Positions 34,766 through 43,820 of a DNA stretch of 64,000 nucleotides are shown piece after piece; within the stretch, counting starts at the first letter, position 1, and each line of letters opens with the position of its first letter. A model generated the notes under the pieces. That model had not been told where the DNA came from. It saw only the letters and a list, made by a program, of their open reading frames with translations, and did no database searches. The DNA lies in NCBI GenBank assembly GCA_900771195.1, contig CAAGMZ010000018.1, positions 11,526 through 75,525 of the forward strand, in the 5' to 3' direction. Both the position numbers and the translations under genes were made by a program. This DNA is from Lachnospiraceae bacterium. Its GTDB lineage: Bacteria; Bacillota; Clostridia; Lachnospirales; Lachnospiraceae.

Positions 34766-35851
34766 TTATTTAGCTGTTATATAGTTCTGTGCAACAAGTG
34801 TCTCTGCTGAAAGAACAGCTCCGCCTGCAGCTCCTCTTATAGTATTATGTGAAAGTCCCACAAACTTCCAGTCAAATACAGTATCTTCGCGGAGTCTTCC
34901 GATTGATACTCCGAATCCGTTCTCATAATTTACATCGAGAGCAATCTGAGGCCTGTTATCTTCCTCAAGATACTGGATAAAATGCTTGGGAGCGCTGGGA
35001 AGATTAAGCTTCTGGGGAAGTCCTGAAAAGCTTCTCCACTTCTCAAGTATTTCTTCCTTAGTAGGTTTTTTGTTAAAGTTAACGAAAACTGCTGCCGTAT
35101 GTCCGTAAAGAACAGGAACTCTGATGCACTGTGTGGTAATAACAGGAAGCTTTGCCTTCTCTATATGTCCGTCCACAAGCTTACCCATAAGCCTTAACGG
35201 CTCCTGTTCGCTTTTCTCTTCTTCTCCTGCAATGTAAGGAATAATATTGCCTTCCATCTCAGGCCAGTCCTTAAAGTTCTTGCCCGCACCGGAGATTGCC
35301 TGATATGTGGTCGCAACAACAAGCGTAGGCTCGTACTCCCTGAGTGCATAAATGGCAGGTGTATAGCTCTGGATTGAACAGTTAGGCTTAACTGCTATAA
35401 ATCCTCTCTTGGTTCCAAGTCTCTTTTTCTGATATTCGATAAGGCCGTAATGCTCAGGATTAATCTCGGGAACTACCATCGGAACATCTTCTGTCCAACG
35501 GTGTGCACTGTTGTTGGATACAACAGGAGTCTCTGTCTTAGCGTAATCTTCCTCAATTTTCTTGATTTCTTCCTTGCTCATGTCAACTGCACTGAACACA
35601 AAATCAACCTGTGAAGCAACTGTTTCAACATCGTTTACATTGTAAATTACCATGTCCTTCACAGCCTCGGGAATCGGTGTATCCATTTTCCATCTGTCAC
35701 CGACAGCCTCTGCGTATGTCTTTCCGGCTGAGCGGGGACTTGCTGCCACTACAGTAACCTCAAACCAGGGATGATTTTCAAGCAGAGATATGAATCTCTG
35801 ACCTACCATACCGGTTGCTCCCAGTATGCCGACCTTCAACTTCTTTTCCAT
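34766..35851 (-). CDS. asd: Aspartate-semialdehyde dehydrogenase, archaeal/fungal-like type
   Basis: The 361-residue enzyme reduces aspartyl phosphate to aspartate semialdehyde, the branch point to lysine/diaminopimelate, threonine and methionine. It has the NADP-binding GATGMVGQRF (residues 11-20) and the catalytic cysteine Cys158 in VKPNCSIQSY. ASPRSAGKTYAEAV and the longer length mark the subfamily found in archaea, fungi and many Clostridia rather than the E. coli type. The ATG follows AGGAGAACAAAAAG, 15 bp after the NodB-like lipoprotein gene, so the two probably share a transcript. Confidence 0.95.
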   Translation of the reverse strand: MEKKLKVGILGATGMVGQRFISLLENHPWFEVTVVAASPRSAGKTYAEAVGDRWKMDTPIPEAVKDMVIYNVNDVETVASQVDFVFSAVDMSKEEIKKIEEDYAKTETPVVSNNSAHRWTEDVPMVVPEINPEHYGLIEYQKKRLGTKRGFIAVKPNCSIQSYTPAIYALREYEPTLVVATTYQAISGAGKNFKDWPEMEGNIIPYIAGEEEKSEQEPLRLMGKLVDGHIEKAKLPVITTQCIRVPVLYGHTAAVFVNFNKKPTKEEILEKWRSFSGLPQKLNLPSAPKHFIQYLEEDNRPQIALDVNYENGFGVSIGRLREDTVFDWKFVGLSHNTIRGAAGGAVLSAETLVAQNYITAK

Positions 35852-35866
35852 CTTTTTGTTCTCCTA

Positions 35867-37213
35867 TTATTTTACTTTCTGATATGTGGCAAATTCATAA
35901 CCCTTTGACCTGATTCCGTCAATCATATCGCCAAGCATTGCCCGGTTAGTGGTCGAAGAACCGCTCAAAAGATATATGGCACCTCCGTGCACCTTATTCA
36001 ATGCGTTCTCAAGCGCTTCAGCCAAATCCGGCTGATTTCCTGCGTCCCAGTCCGCATACGCAAAGCTCCAGAATACTGTCCTGTAACCCTTACTCTGCGC
36101 CAGTGCGAGGGCCTGCTCCGAAAAGCACCCTGAGGGTGTCCTGAAAAGATACATTTCATATCCGTAATTGTCACGGACATAATTGTACAATGTATCCATC
36201 TCATTTGTCAAATCATTTACGGACAAATCAGTGATTTCCCTGCCGCTTGCCGTGTAATTGCCAAGAACATGTCCCTCGTCAATAATCCTTTGTACTATTT
36301 CGGGATTTTTCCGAACATAGTCAAGCGTCACAAAAAATACTGCACTTACGCCCCTGTCCTTCAATATGTCAAGCATGGCTTCCGTATTCCCCGCCTCGGA
36401 AAATTCATTGAAGGTCAGCCATACATATCCGCTGTCAGGCTGTATGAAGTCGACGGCAAATTTGCCGTACAATCCCGTGTAATACCCAATCTCAGGCCTG
36501 TTGGTATCAGGATCAACATTATTGCCGATACCGTAATAGACAGTCTTGCTTTCATATTCTTCAACGGATGTCACATCCTCATCGGCTCCGTAATTCATAT
36601 ATTTGGAATAATTTATGACAGGTTCATTACCATCAGGAACCTTTCCGTATTCAACAACGTGAACATTGAATTCGGCAACGGAACAGTTGTTGTATGTATC
36701 TTTAGCTATAATCTCGCCCTTGTATTCGCCAATCTCGGTAAAAGTAAGGTCCGACATCATAGTCTTGTCCCTGTCAGCCTTTGTCATGTCATCCGAAAAA
36801 CCATAGTCAAAATCAGATTCATCCGTTACATCTCCGACAACATCCTCAAGCTTCACCGTTCCTCCCTGCTCAAGATATATGTCCTCACTCTTAAGAGTTA
36901 TCCTTGGCGCCTTAAGGTCCGTAACTATCACGTTAAAATATTTTACGCTGTCCCTGTATGTGACGGAAGCCCTGTATGTACCCATTCTGTCCTTATTAAC
37001 AGCCGACAGGTCTATCTGCATCTCATCCATAATGCCGGATGATGCACGCACATAATCTGACATATCCGTACTGAGAGGGTCACCCACAGACACTTTAACA
37101 TCATTGGTTATAAGATTGATTGCATAATCTCCGCAGCCGGAAAGCATAAACATTGTTCCTGAAAGAACAGCCGCGGCAGCAATTATTTTCCCTGGTTTAT
37201 TTACATTTTTCAT
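35867..37213 (-). CDS. NodB-like polysaccharide deacetylase homologue, lipoprotein, probably inactive
   Basis: The 448-residue protein starts with a lipoprotein signal (lipobox LSGC near residue 25), followed by two beta-rich Ig-like/DUF5011-like regions (about 35-110 and 115-180) and a C-terminal NodB-like domain from about 265. The fold motifs can be aligned, but ligands differ: TFDD is TFNE (N269), the HxxxxH zinc motif is Asn-Tyr-Thr-Ala-Ser-Gly (319-324), and the LLHD-type motif is LLSG (415-418). Only RTPSG (358-362) is typical. Deacetylation is therefore unlikely; binding of peptidoglycan or another glycan is more plausible. The ATG at 37213 is favoured by GGTGG 7 nt upstream. Confidence 0.82.
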   Translation of the reverse strand: MKNVNKPGKIIAAAAVLSGTMFMLSGCGDYAINLITNDVKVSVGDPLSTDMSDYVRASSGIMDEMQIDLSAVNKDRMGTYRASVTYRDSVKYFNVIVTDLKAPRITLKSEDIYLEQGGTVKLEDVVGDVTDESDFDYGFSDDMTKADRDKTMMSDLTFTEIGEYKGEIIAKDTYNNCSVAEFNVHVVEYGKVPDGNEPVINYSKYMNYGADEDVTSVEEYESKTVYYGIGNNVDPDTNRPEIGYYTGLYGKFAVDFIQPDSGYVWLTFNEFSEAGNTEAMLDILKDRGVSAVFFVTLDYVRKNPEIVQRIIDEGHVLGNYTASGREITDLSVNDLTNEMDTLYNYVRDNYGYEMYLFRTPSGCFSEQALALAQSKGYRTVFWSFAYADWDAGNQPDLAEALENALNKVHGGAIYLLSGSSTTNRAMLGDMIDGIRSKGYEFATYQKVK

Positions 37214-37252
37214 CATATGACCACCAAAATATACATTTTTCACGGTAATCAC

Positions 37253-37281
37253 ATGATAACAGATTTTCGTCTGAAAGACAA
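37253..37281 (-). promoter_or_regulatory. Promoter of the NodB-like gene and asd
   Basis: On the minus strand, TTGTCT (37276-37281) and TATCAT (37253-37258) are spaced 17 bp. Confidence 0.5.
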
Positions 37282-37293
37282 TTCCAAATACTT

Positions 37294-38190
37294 CTATAAA
37301 GTTTTCACTGCATAATATTTATCACACATCATCACCGGTCTGTAGGAAAGCTTTGCGCGCCTGAGTCCCTCAATTCCTACATCATCTTCCCTGTTTACAT
37401 AGGTAAAACCGGCAAGTTCATTGGCCGCAAACTGCTGATTTATGGCCTGGTACAGTCCCGGAATATCCTCATAGGCTTTTTCAAAATGCGTGACAAACGT
37501 ATCCCGGCTTACTGGCTCTCCGAAAGTGAACGCAACAACCTTCCCATCAATCCTTATAAGTCCTCCCCTGAAATCAAATATGTCATAAGCATCAAAGGCC
37601 CTGTCTATGACATGAAGCTCCTCCCTGAACTCATCATCATCCTCACCCTTCAACGCTGCCCACTCATTCTTCATCTGACGGCATTCCTCAATGTTTTCCC
37701 TGCCTATCCTTTCATATGTGAAATCATATGTCTTAAGAAACTTATTAAGATGATTTTTCTTGCCGTGGAGTTTGGAGCCTGACAAGGTAATCAGGCTTTC
37801 TGTCAGGTAAATATAGTCACTGAAGCTTCTGTCATAACCAAATTCAAGCTGCCCGACCATGTCACTGCCCAGCCTGTGCACCATTTCATCGGAAATGTTG
37901 CTTATCATCATTTTTTCACCGGTCTGTCTTGCATCCTCTTCTATGTCATTTATAAACCTTTCCGGGTCTTCCGGCAGTTCAAGCGGAGAATAGTGGGCAA
38001 TCACGGACCCTTCTGCCTTATTAATGCTCCTGTATAAAAGAACATCATCATAAATGGTGTACCTGATGTCCTCACCCTCGTTCCAGAAACACACATTGGC
38101 AGGTGCAAATTCACAATTCTTCGTATCAGCCTTTAAAGTATATTTTTTAATTGTATCAAGGTCATCGTATGTTATCTTTTTGAATTCCAT
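37294..38190 (-). CDS. DUF2156 (LPG synthase C-terminal-like GNAT fold) protein
   Basis: The 298-residue protein has the DUF2156 pattern: FKKITYDDLDTIKKYT, FANVCFWN-like APANVCFWNEGEDIR, the central HGKKNHLNKFLKTYDFTY and a C-terminal GEPVSRDTFVTHFEKAYEDIPGLY... region ending YVNREDDVGIEGLRRAKLSYRP. Related domains transfer aminoacyl groups to phosphatidylglycerol, but the stand-alone form has no known substrate. The ATG at 38190 follows CGGAGAGATT. It is the last gene of the six-gene operon starting at 43651. Confidence 0.85.
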   Translation of the reverse strand: MEFKKITYDDLDTIKKYTLKADTKNCEFAPANVCFWNEGEDIRYTIYDDVLLYRSINKAEGSVIAHYSPLELPEDPERFINDIEEDARQTGEKMMISNISDEMVHRLGSDMVGQLEFGYDRSFSDYIYLTESLITLSGSKLHGKKNHLNKFLKTYDFTYERIGRENIEECRQMKNEWAALKGEDDDEFREELHVIDRAFDAYDIFDFRGGLIRIDGKVVAFTFGEPVSRDTFVTHFEKAYEDIPGLYQAINQQFAANELAGFTYVNREDDVGIEGLRRAKLSYRPVMMCDKYYAVKTL

Positions 38191-38201
38191 AATCTCTCCG
38201 T

Positions 38202-38756
38202 TCAAAACGGTATGAAACCGCTTATTTGTGATGGTATACCATCGTCCTTAAAACTGCACAAAAGCGCATTTTCCGCACCATACAGTTCTTTGGGAGCTGA
38301 CACCGTTTCTCGTGCTTCTTCCCATTCCACAAATTTCAATATCCCCGCATTGTCAGGCACAAGAAAATCATTTTTTCCTGCTTCAAGCGAAGCCCTGCCG
38401 GTAAATCCAAGGTTATTGTAATATTTTATGAGTTCCTCTTCTGCCGGTATCAGAAATGCATAGTCTGCCCCGGACTTTCTGCAAAGCTTAAGTGCTTCAC
38501 ATATAAGTGAGCTCATTATGCCTTTTCTGCGATACTGCGGCAAAGTAGCCAGTGCGTAAAGATAAATGGCTGTTCCATTATTCATCGGAACCATATAAAG
38601 CGATGATACCACCGTTAATTCATCCCGATACACAAGTACATTCTCCGCCCGGCAGACATCAAGAAATCTGTCTATAAGTTCATCTTCATCCCCAAAGCAG
38701 ACTTTCCATATTTTTTTGAGTTGTTCATTATCATCCTTGCAGGCTGTGCTGATCAT
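38202..38756 (-). CDS. GNAT family N-acetyltransferase
   Basis: The 184-residue protein has GNAT motif A as YALATLPQYRRKGIMSSLICEAL (acetyl-CoA loop QYRRKG), and a beta4-alpha4 region AFLIPAEEELIKYYNNLGF. The acceptor is unknown. It overlaps the MATE gene by 26 bp and precedes DUF2156 by 11 bp. It may acetylate a product or a toxic intermediate handled by the same operon; this is inference only. Confidence 0.87.
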   Translation of the reverse strand: MISTACKDDNEQLKKIWKVCFGDEDELIDRFLDVCRAENVLVYRDELTVVSSLYMVPMNNGTAIYLYALATLPQYRRKGIMSSLICEALKLCRKSGADYAFLIPAEEELIKYYNNLGFTGRASLEAGKNDFLVPDNAGILKFVEWEEARETVSAPKELYGAENALLCSFKDDGIPSQISGFIPF

Positions 38757-40101
38757 TTGGCACCATCTCCTTCATTGCCGACGCGCATATCGGTATTGCC
38801 AGAATAAAAGAAAGCACATCTGCCACCGACTGCGCCATTTCAATTCCGGCAAGCTTCATAAGTGCTCCCATCACAAAAAGTGCAGGGATAAACATTATTC
38901 CCTGTCTTGCCATAGCTATTATTGTTGCCCTGAATGTCTTCCTTGTGTTCTGCAGGAACATATTGCACATAACAACAAAGCCTGACAGCGGCATCGTGAT
39001 GCACTGGTACCGCAGTGCTTCGGTACCTATTCTGATAAGCTCTGCATCATCCTTTCTGAACACTTTTACAACCGGTTCAGCCCACACATAACCGCAGAAG
39101 CCTATGAGCGTCATCGCTACTGTCGCAACGATAACGCAGAACCTGAACGCTTCCTTCACTCTGTCATAGAGTCTGGCGCCGTAATTGAATCCGCACACCG
39201 GCTGAAATCCCTGCCCGAAACCGATAAGTGCCGAGCCTGCTATCATCGTAATCCTTGTAACCACCGAAAATGCAGCTATAGCTGAGTCTCCGTAAGGTTT
39301 AGCGGCATGGTTAAGACATATGGTGGCAATGCTCATAAGCCCCTGTCTTGCAAGAGAAGGCACTCCTCCGGCGAATATCTCTCTGAATTTTTCCCATGAC
39401 ATGTGATAATTCTGCCAGCGGATTTTTACGCCATCCTTTTGACCGCTTAATATTAACAATATGACAAAACCTACTGCCTGTGATATTGCAGTGGCCGCGC
39501 TTGCCCCTGTTATGCCCATCCCGAAGCCGAATATAAACAACGGATCAAGACCTACATTAAGAAGCGCACCGGCGGCAATTCCAATTACTGCCAACTGTGC
39601 ATTTCCCTGCATCCTCATAATATTGTTGAGTACAAAGCTTCCCATTATGAATGGTGTGGCGATAAGAATATATCTGAAATATCTGACAGCCTCAGGCATT
39701 ATTGTATCAGTAGCTCCAAGTGCACGCAGCAAGGGTTTCATAAATATTGTTCCAAAAACACCTATGAATATTCCTGTGAATACAGCCGTAAAAAAACCTG
39801 CTGATGCCATATTCTCTGCTTTGTCAATATTTCTTTTGCCCAATTCTCTTGATATGTAGTTTCCGGAGCCATGGCCGAAGAAAAAAGAAATCGCCTGTAC
39901 CAGTGCCATGTATGAAAAAACTATACCGACTGCCCCGGTAGCCTGCGTGCTTATTTTCCCCACAAAAAAAGTATCTGCCATATTATAAAATGCAGTGACA
40001 AGCATGCTTGCTATTGACGGAACAGCCATACTGCACACAAGCCTTCTGACCGGTGCGGTAGTCATTCTTATGTATTTATTTTCCTGTGCCGAATTACCCA
40101 T
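38731..40101 (-). CDS. MATE family efflux transporter
   Basis: The 456-residue protein has 12 predicted TM helices in two similar halves and the MATE opening PVRRLVCSMAVPSIASMLV followed by FYNMADTFFVGKI. MATE proteins export cationic drugs or metabolites using Na+ or H+. The ATG at 40101 follows GAGG; a longer frame exists upstream but lacks a ribosome site. It sits 41 bp after patB and overlaps the GNAT gene, so it is part of the sulfur amino acid operon. Confidence 0.93.
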   Translation of the reverse strand: MGNSAQENKYIRMTTAPVRRLVCSMAVPSIASMLVTAFYNMADTFFVGKISTQATGAVGIVFSYMALVQAISFFFGHGSGNYISRELGKRNIDKAENMASAGFFTAVFTGIFIGVFGTIFMKPLLRALGATDTIMPEAVRYFRYILIATPFIMGSFVLNNIMRMQGNAQLAVIGIAAGALLNVGLDPLFIFGFGMGITGASAATAISQAVGFVILLILSGQKDGVKIRWQNYHMSWEKFREIFAGGVPSLARQGLMSIATICLNHAAKPYGDSAIAAFSVVTRITMIAGSALIGFGQGFQPVCGFNYGARLYDRVKEAFRFCVIVATVAMTLIGFCGYVWAEPVVKVFRKDDAELIRIGTEALRYQCITMPLSGFVVMCNMFLQNTRKTFRATIIAMARQGIMFIPALFVMGALMKLAGIEMAQSVADVLSFILAIPICASAMKEMVPNDQHSLQG

Positions 40102-40142
40102 AAAGCCTCTATACTTTTTTATTATTGTATGGAAATCTTTCC

Positions 40143-41333
40143 TCAAAGAGTATAGATTGCACCCTTTAATCTGTCAAGTGCCGTGACAAGCAATTCTCTC
40201 GTACATGCAACATTGATACGTTCAAAGCCCTCGCCGCATTTTCCGAATACAGCTCCCGCATCAAGCCACAGTCCGGCCCTGTTAACTATCAGGTTCTCAA
40301 GCTTATTTTCCGTTAGTCCGAGCTTTCTGAAATCAAGCCATACAAGATATGTTCCTTCCGGTTCAATCATTCTTATCTGCGGAAGCTCTTTTGCGATATA
40401 GTCCCCAAGGTACGCTATATTTCCTTCAATATATTTTAACATACTCTCATACCACTCGCTGCCATTTTTGTATGCTGCCTCACATGCCACTATTCCCATG
40501 GTGTTGGGCTGACTGTATCCTGCTGCGGCAACCTGATGCCTGAATCTCCTTCGGAGAGTCTGATTCTTTATAAATATATTGGATATCTGCAGTCCTGCGA
40601 TGTTGAATGTCTTGCTTGGCGCAGTACACACAATGCTTATATCAGCCAATTTCCCGTTAAGTCCTGCAAATACATGGTGCTTATTTTCCCCATATACAAA
40701 ATCAGAGTGAATCTCATCACTTACCACAATGCAGTTATTGCGCAGGCAGATATCACCAAGCCTTACCAGCTCTTCCTCTGTCCACACACGTCCCACCGGA
40801 TTGTGCGGACTGCACAGAATGTAAAGCCTCACATTGTACTCCTTTATTTTGGCTTCAACATCATCAAAATCAAAGAAATATTTACCTTTATCCTCATCAA
40901 GGACAAGATTGCTGCTTATGATTTTTCTGTCGTTGTCCCTTATGACTTCACTAAAAGGATAATATACCGGCTGATTTATCATCACATAATCCCCCGGCTC
41001 CGTAAAAGCCCTTACCGCCGCCGCCAGCGCAAATACCACCCCGGGTGTCTCTATGAGCCATTCCCTCTCAACATGCCAGCCATGCCGGCTCTGCATCCAC
41101 CCGCTCACGGCTTCAAAATAGCTTTCCCGTCCCTCCGTATATCCGAAAATTCCGTGTTCCGCTCTCTCCTTAAGCGCATCAATCACATATGATGATGTCA
41201 TAAAATCCATGTCTGCAACCCAGAATGGAAGCACATTCTCGGGCTTCCCCCGCCTTACGGCAAAATCATACTTAAGGCAGTCCGTATTTTTCCTCTCTAT
41301 GTGTCTGTCAAAATCAATGTTTTTCTCTGACAT
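40143..41333 (-). CDS. patB: MalY/PatB family C-S beta-lyase (aminotransferase class I/II)
   Basis: The 396-residue PLP enzyme opens with the family motif FDRHIERKNTDCLKYD and LPFWVADMDF, with the PLP Lys in TAPSKTFNIAGLQ and SDEIHSDFVYG before it. MalY/PatB enzymes cleave cystathionine and other cysteine S-conjugates to pyruvate, ammonia and thiol. It starts 9 bp after the cystathionine synthase/lyase gene, and the upstream M20 amidohydrolase could deacylate S-substituted substrates, as in B. subtilis yxeP/snaB-type pathways. Confidence 0.93.
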   Translation of the reverse strand: MSEKNIDFDRHIERKNTDCLKYDFAVRRGKPENVLPFWVADMDFMTSSYVIDALKERAEHGIFGYTEGRESYFEAVSGWMQSRHGWHVEREWLIETPGVVFALAAAVRAFTEPGDYVMINQPVYYPFSEVIRDNDRKIISSNLVLDEDKGKYFFDFDDVEAKIKEYNVRLYILCSPHNPVGRVWTEEELVRLGDICLRNNCIVVSDEIHSDFVYGENKHHVFAGLNGKLADISIVCTAPSKTFNIAGLQISNIFIKNQTLRRRFRHQVAAAGYSQPNTMGIVACEAAYKNGSEWYESMLKYIEGNIAYLGDYIAKELPQIRMIEPEGTYLVWLDFRKLGLTENKLENLIVNRAGLWLDAGAVFGKCGEGFERINVACTRELLVTALDRLKGAIYTL

Positions 41334-41342
41334 GTTGTTCTC

Positions 41343-42488
41343 CTATCTGAAAGCATTTTCAAGGTCACTAATCAAATCTCCCGAATCCTCAATTCCCACT
41401 GAAATCCTCAGAACTCTGTCATTTATCCCATTCTTTTCAAGGACATCCTTAGGCACATCGGCATGAGTCTGCGTAACCGGATATGTAATCAATGTCTCAA
41501 CTCCTCCAAGGCTTTCGGCAAAACGGATAAGCTTCACGCTTTTTAACACTTTAAGTGCCAGAGCTTTACTGTCCAGCTCCAGTGTTATCATGCTTCCAAA
41601 GCCGGATGCCTGTTTCCTGCATATTTCATATCCCGGATTGTCCGGTATCCCCGGATAATACACCTTTAATACATGACTGTTATTCTTAAGCCAGCTTACA
41701 AGCTCAAAGGCATTGCTCTGTGACTTTTCCATTCTAAGCGGCAGAGTCTTTACGCCCCGTAATATCAGCCACGAATCAAGCGGGGCAAGTCCGGAACCCA
41801 CCGTCTTTATTATGAATCTCAGCTTTTCAGCTATTTCTGTCCTCGATGTAACAAGAAATCCTGCAATGGTATCGTTATGCCCGCCTATAAACTTTGTTCC
41901 GCTATGTATGACAACGTCCGCTCCAAGCTTTAGGGGATTCTGAAAGTAGGGTGACATAAAAGTATTATCCACTATGAGAAGAAGACCAAAACTGTGCGCC
42001 AGTTCAGCCATTGCTTTTATGTCTGTAACATTCATCATTGGATTGGTCGGTGTTTCAAAATATATAGCCTTTGTATTCTCTTTTATATAATCCCCGGGAT
42101 TTTCTTTGTTAAAATCAATATGACTGAATTCAATGCCATTCTTTTCATTGATGTTGTCGAAAAGTCGAATCGTACCGCCATACAAATCCTGATCCGTGAT
42201 AATATGGTCGCCGGGTCCAAAAATTTCCATAAGAGCGGTAACAGCTGCCATTCCGCTTGAAAAAGCCACTGCATCACATCCTCCTTCCAATGAGGCAATC
42301 ACATTTTCCAACTGCGCTCTTGTGGGATTCTGCAGCCTGCTGTAATCAAAGCCTGTGCTCTTTCCAACCTCAGGGTGTGCAAATGTTGCTGTCTGGTATA
42401 TAGGGAAACTGATTGCTCCGCTCTTATCGCAATCCACCCTGCTGCCATCCCCGTACAGACATCGTGTAGCTATTTTATATTCATTCAT
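41343..42488 (-). CDS. Trans-sulfuration PLP enzyme (cystathionine gamma-synthase/gamma-lyase)
   Basis: The 381-residue Cys/Met-metabolism PLP protein has YSRLQNPTRAQLE, DLYGGT, the PLP lysine in HSGTKFIGGHND and a C-terminal SLGGVETLITYP. The family catalyses either synthesis of cystathionine or its gamma-cleavage; these cannot be separated safely by eye. A PatB lyase directly downstream supports a cysteine/homocysteine interconversion role. The start is ATG 42488, with GGAGG 8 nt upstream, rather than the in-frame ATG 15 bases earlier. Confidence 0.92.
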   Translation of the reverse strand: MNEYKIATRCLYGDGSRVDCDKSGAISFPIYQTATFAHPEVGKSTGFDYSRLQNPTRAQLENVIASLEGGCDAVAFSSGMAAVTALMEIFGPGDHIITDQDLYGGTIRLFDNINEKNGIEFSHIDFNKENPGDYIKENTKAIYFETPTNPMMNVTDIKAMAELAHSFGLLLIVDNTFMSPYFQNPLKLGADVVIHSGTKFIGGHNDTIAGFLVTSRTEIAEKLRFIIKTVGSGLAPLDSWLILRGVKTLPLRMEKSQSNAFELVSWLKNNSHVLKVYYPGIPDNPGYEICRKQASGFGSMITLELDSKALALKVLKSVKLIRFAESLGGVETLITYPVTQTHADVPKDVLEKNGINDRVLRISVGIEDSGDLISDLENAFR

Positions 42489-42508
42489 CTTATGTTCCTC
42501 CATAATCG

Positions 42509-43651
42509 TTATTTTACGCTCTGTATATACCCGGTTATGAGTGCTGCAAAATACTCTGCCGTTGGTCTGATTACTCCGTAGTCCGCCTTGAATTCCGGGT
42601 TATGGAGAGGTGCTCCCTTTCCCGTTCCAACCCATATCATCAGCCCTCTGTATTTTTCCTGTATAAAAGCAAAATCCTCGCCCACCATGGTCTCGTAACC
42701 ATCTACCGGCTTCAGCCCTGATTTCATGGCTTCATCCCACGCATATTCGGCAAGCCCCGTATCATTGTTTGTGGCAGGCGGTCCCTGACGCCATTCTATG
42801 TCTGCCTTAACGCCATATGCAGCTGCCGTATTTTCTACAACCTCATACATGCGTTTAACGACTTTACCTCTGACCTCTCTTCCCATTGTCCTTACTGTTC
42901 CTTCCAGGAACACCGTGTCCGGTATTACATTCCAGCTTTTACCGCCTTCTATATGCGTTACGCTGACAACTGCTTTATCGTAAGGACTTATACTTCGGCT
43001 TACGATGCTCTGAATTGATGTCACAATTGCGGAAGCAGCAACTATCGGGTCTATGCCGTTCTGGGGCATCGCAGCATGTGTTCCCATACCATTTATCTTA
43101 ATCCTGAAAATATCTACGGATGACGTTATCGCTCCTGCCTTTATTCCTAATTCTCCTGCCAAAAGCAGTGGACTCGAATGAAGTGAAAACACTGCCTTTG
43201 CATCTCCCAGCGCGTCAGCTTCAAGTACCTCCTTTGCTCCGAAGCCGCTTTCCTCTGCCGGCTGAAACAATATTCTTACATTCCCGGCAAGCCTTTCCCT
43301 GTTATGATTAAGCAGCCTTGCTGTCTCAATTGCCACACTTGTGTGTATGTCATGCCCACAGGCATGCATGACTCCTTTATTCTGTGACATGTATGTAAGT
43401 CCTGTCTGTTCTTCAACAGGCAGAGCATCGATATCCGCACGCATCGCCACTGTTATACTGCTATCCTGTACACTGTCTCCGTTAATCTCAACCACCAGAC
43501 CGGTCTTAAATGGCATATCAAGGACCTTTATACCTTCCTTTAACATAATGTCCTTAATGTATGCAGTAGTATTCTCCTCCCTGTATGACAACTCCGGATG
43601 ACTGTGAAGGTATTTAAAGATTTCCTCTATTTCTCCTGTAGCATAGTTCAT
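42509..43651 (-). CDS. M20D family amidohydrolase (N-acyl amino acid hydrolase)
   Basis: The 380-residue dizinc peptidase of the M20D family has LHSHPELSYREENT, VAMRADIDALP, the metal-binding MHACGHDIHTSVA, FQPAEESGFGAKEV and a C-terminal MVGEDFAF. Members hydrolyse N-acetyl or other N-acyl amino acids and peptide-like conjugates. It is the first gene of the sulfur amino acid operon, under a consensus promoter, which suggests that it deacylates S-substituted N-acyl-cysteines before PatB acts; this is inference. Confidence 0.92.
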   Translation of the reverse strand: MNYATGEIEEIFKYLHSHPELSYREENTTAYIKDIMLKEGIKVLDMPFKTGLVVEINGDSVQDSSITVAMRADIDALPVEEQTGLTYMSQNKGVMHACGHDIHTSVAIETARLLNHNRERLAGNVRILFQPAEESGFGAKEVLEADALGDAKAVFSLHSSPLLLAGELGIKAGAITSSVDIFRIKINGMGTHAAMPQNGIDPIVAASAIVTSIQSIVSRSISPYDKAVVSVTHIEGGKSWNVIPDTVFLEGTVRTMGREVRGKVVKRMYEVVENTAAAYGVKADIEWRQGPPATNNDTGLAEYAWDEAMKSGLKPVDGYETMVGEDFAFIQEKYRGLMIWVGTGKGAPLHNPEFKADYGVIRPTAEYFAALITGYIQSVK

Positions 43652-43710
43652 ATTTCTTCACCTCGGAAATATATTCCTACTATTTCTCTCGGAATAATAT
43701 ACTTGTATGA

Positions 43711-43739
43711 ATTATAGTAGTAAAAAAACACAATGTCAA
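43711..43739 (-). promoter_or_regulatory. Consensus promoter of the six-gene sulfur operon
   Basis: On the minus strand, TTGACA (43734-43739) and TATAAT (43711-43716), both perfect, are spaced 17 bp. Just downstream, TATTCC and GGAATA form an inverted repeat about 13 nt apart, a possible repressor site. Confidence 0.85.
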
Positions 43740-43757
43740 CCTTTATTTTTAAATATA

Positions 43758-43797
43758 AAAAAGCTGCTCCGGGCATTTCTGTCCGAAACAGCTTTTT
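43758..43797 (-). terminator. Terminator of the GH130 gene
   Basis: On the minus strand, AAAAAGCTGTTTCGG pairs with CCGGAGCAGCTTTTT, 15 bp with two G-U pairs, ending in six T residues. Confidence 0.88.
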
Positions 43798-43820
43798 AAA
43801 ACAGCATGGTAAAAAGCAAA

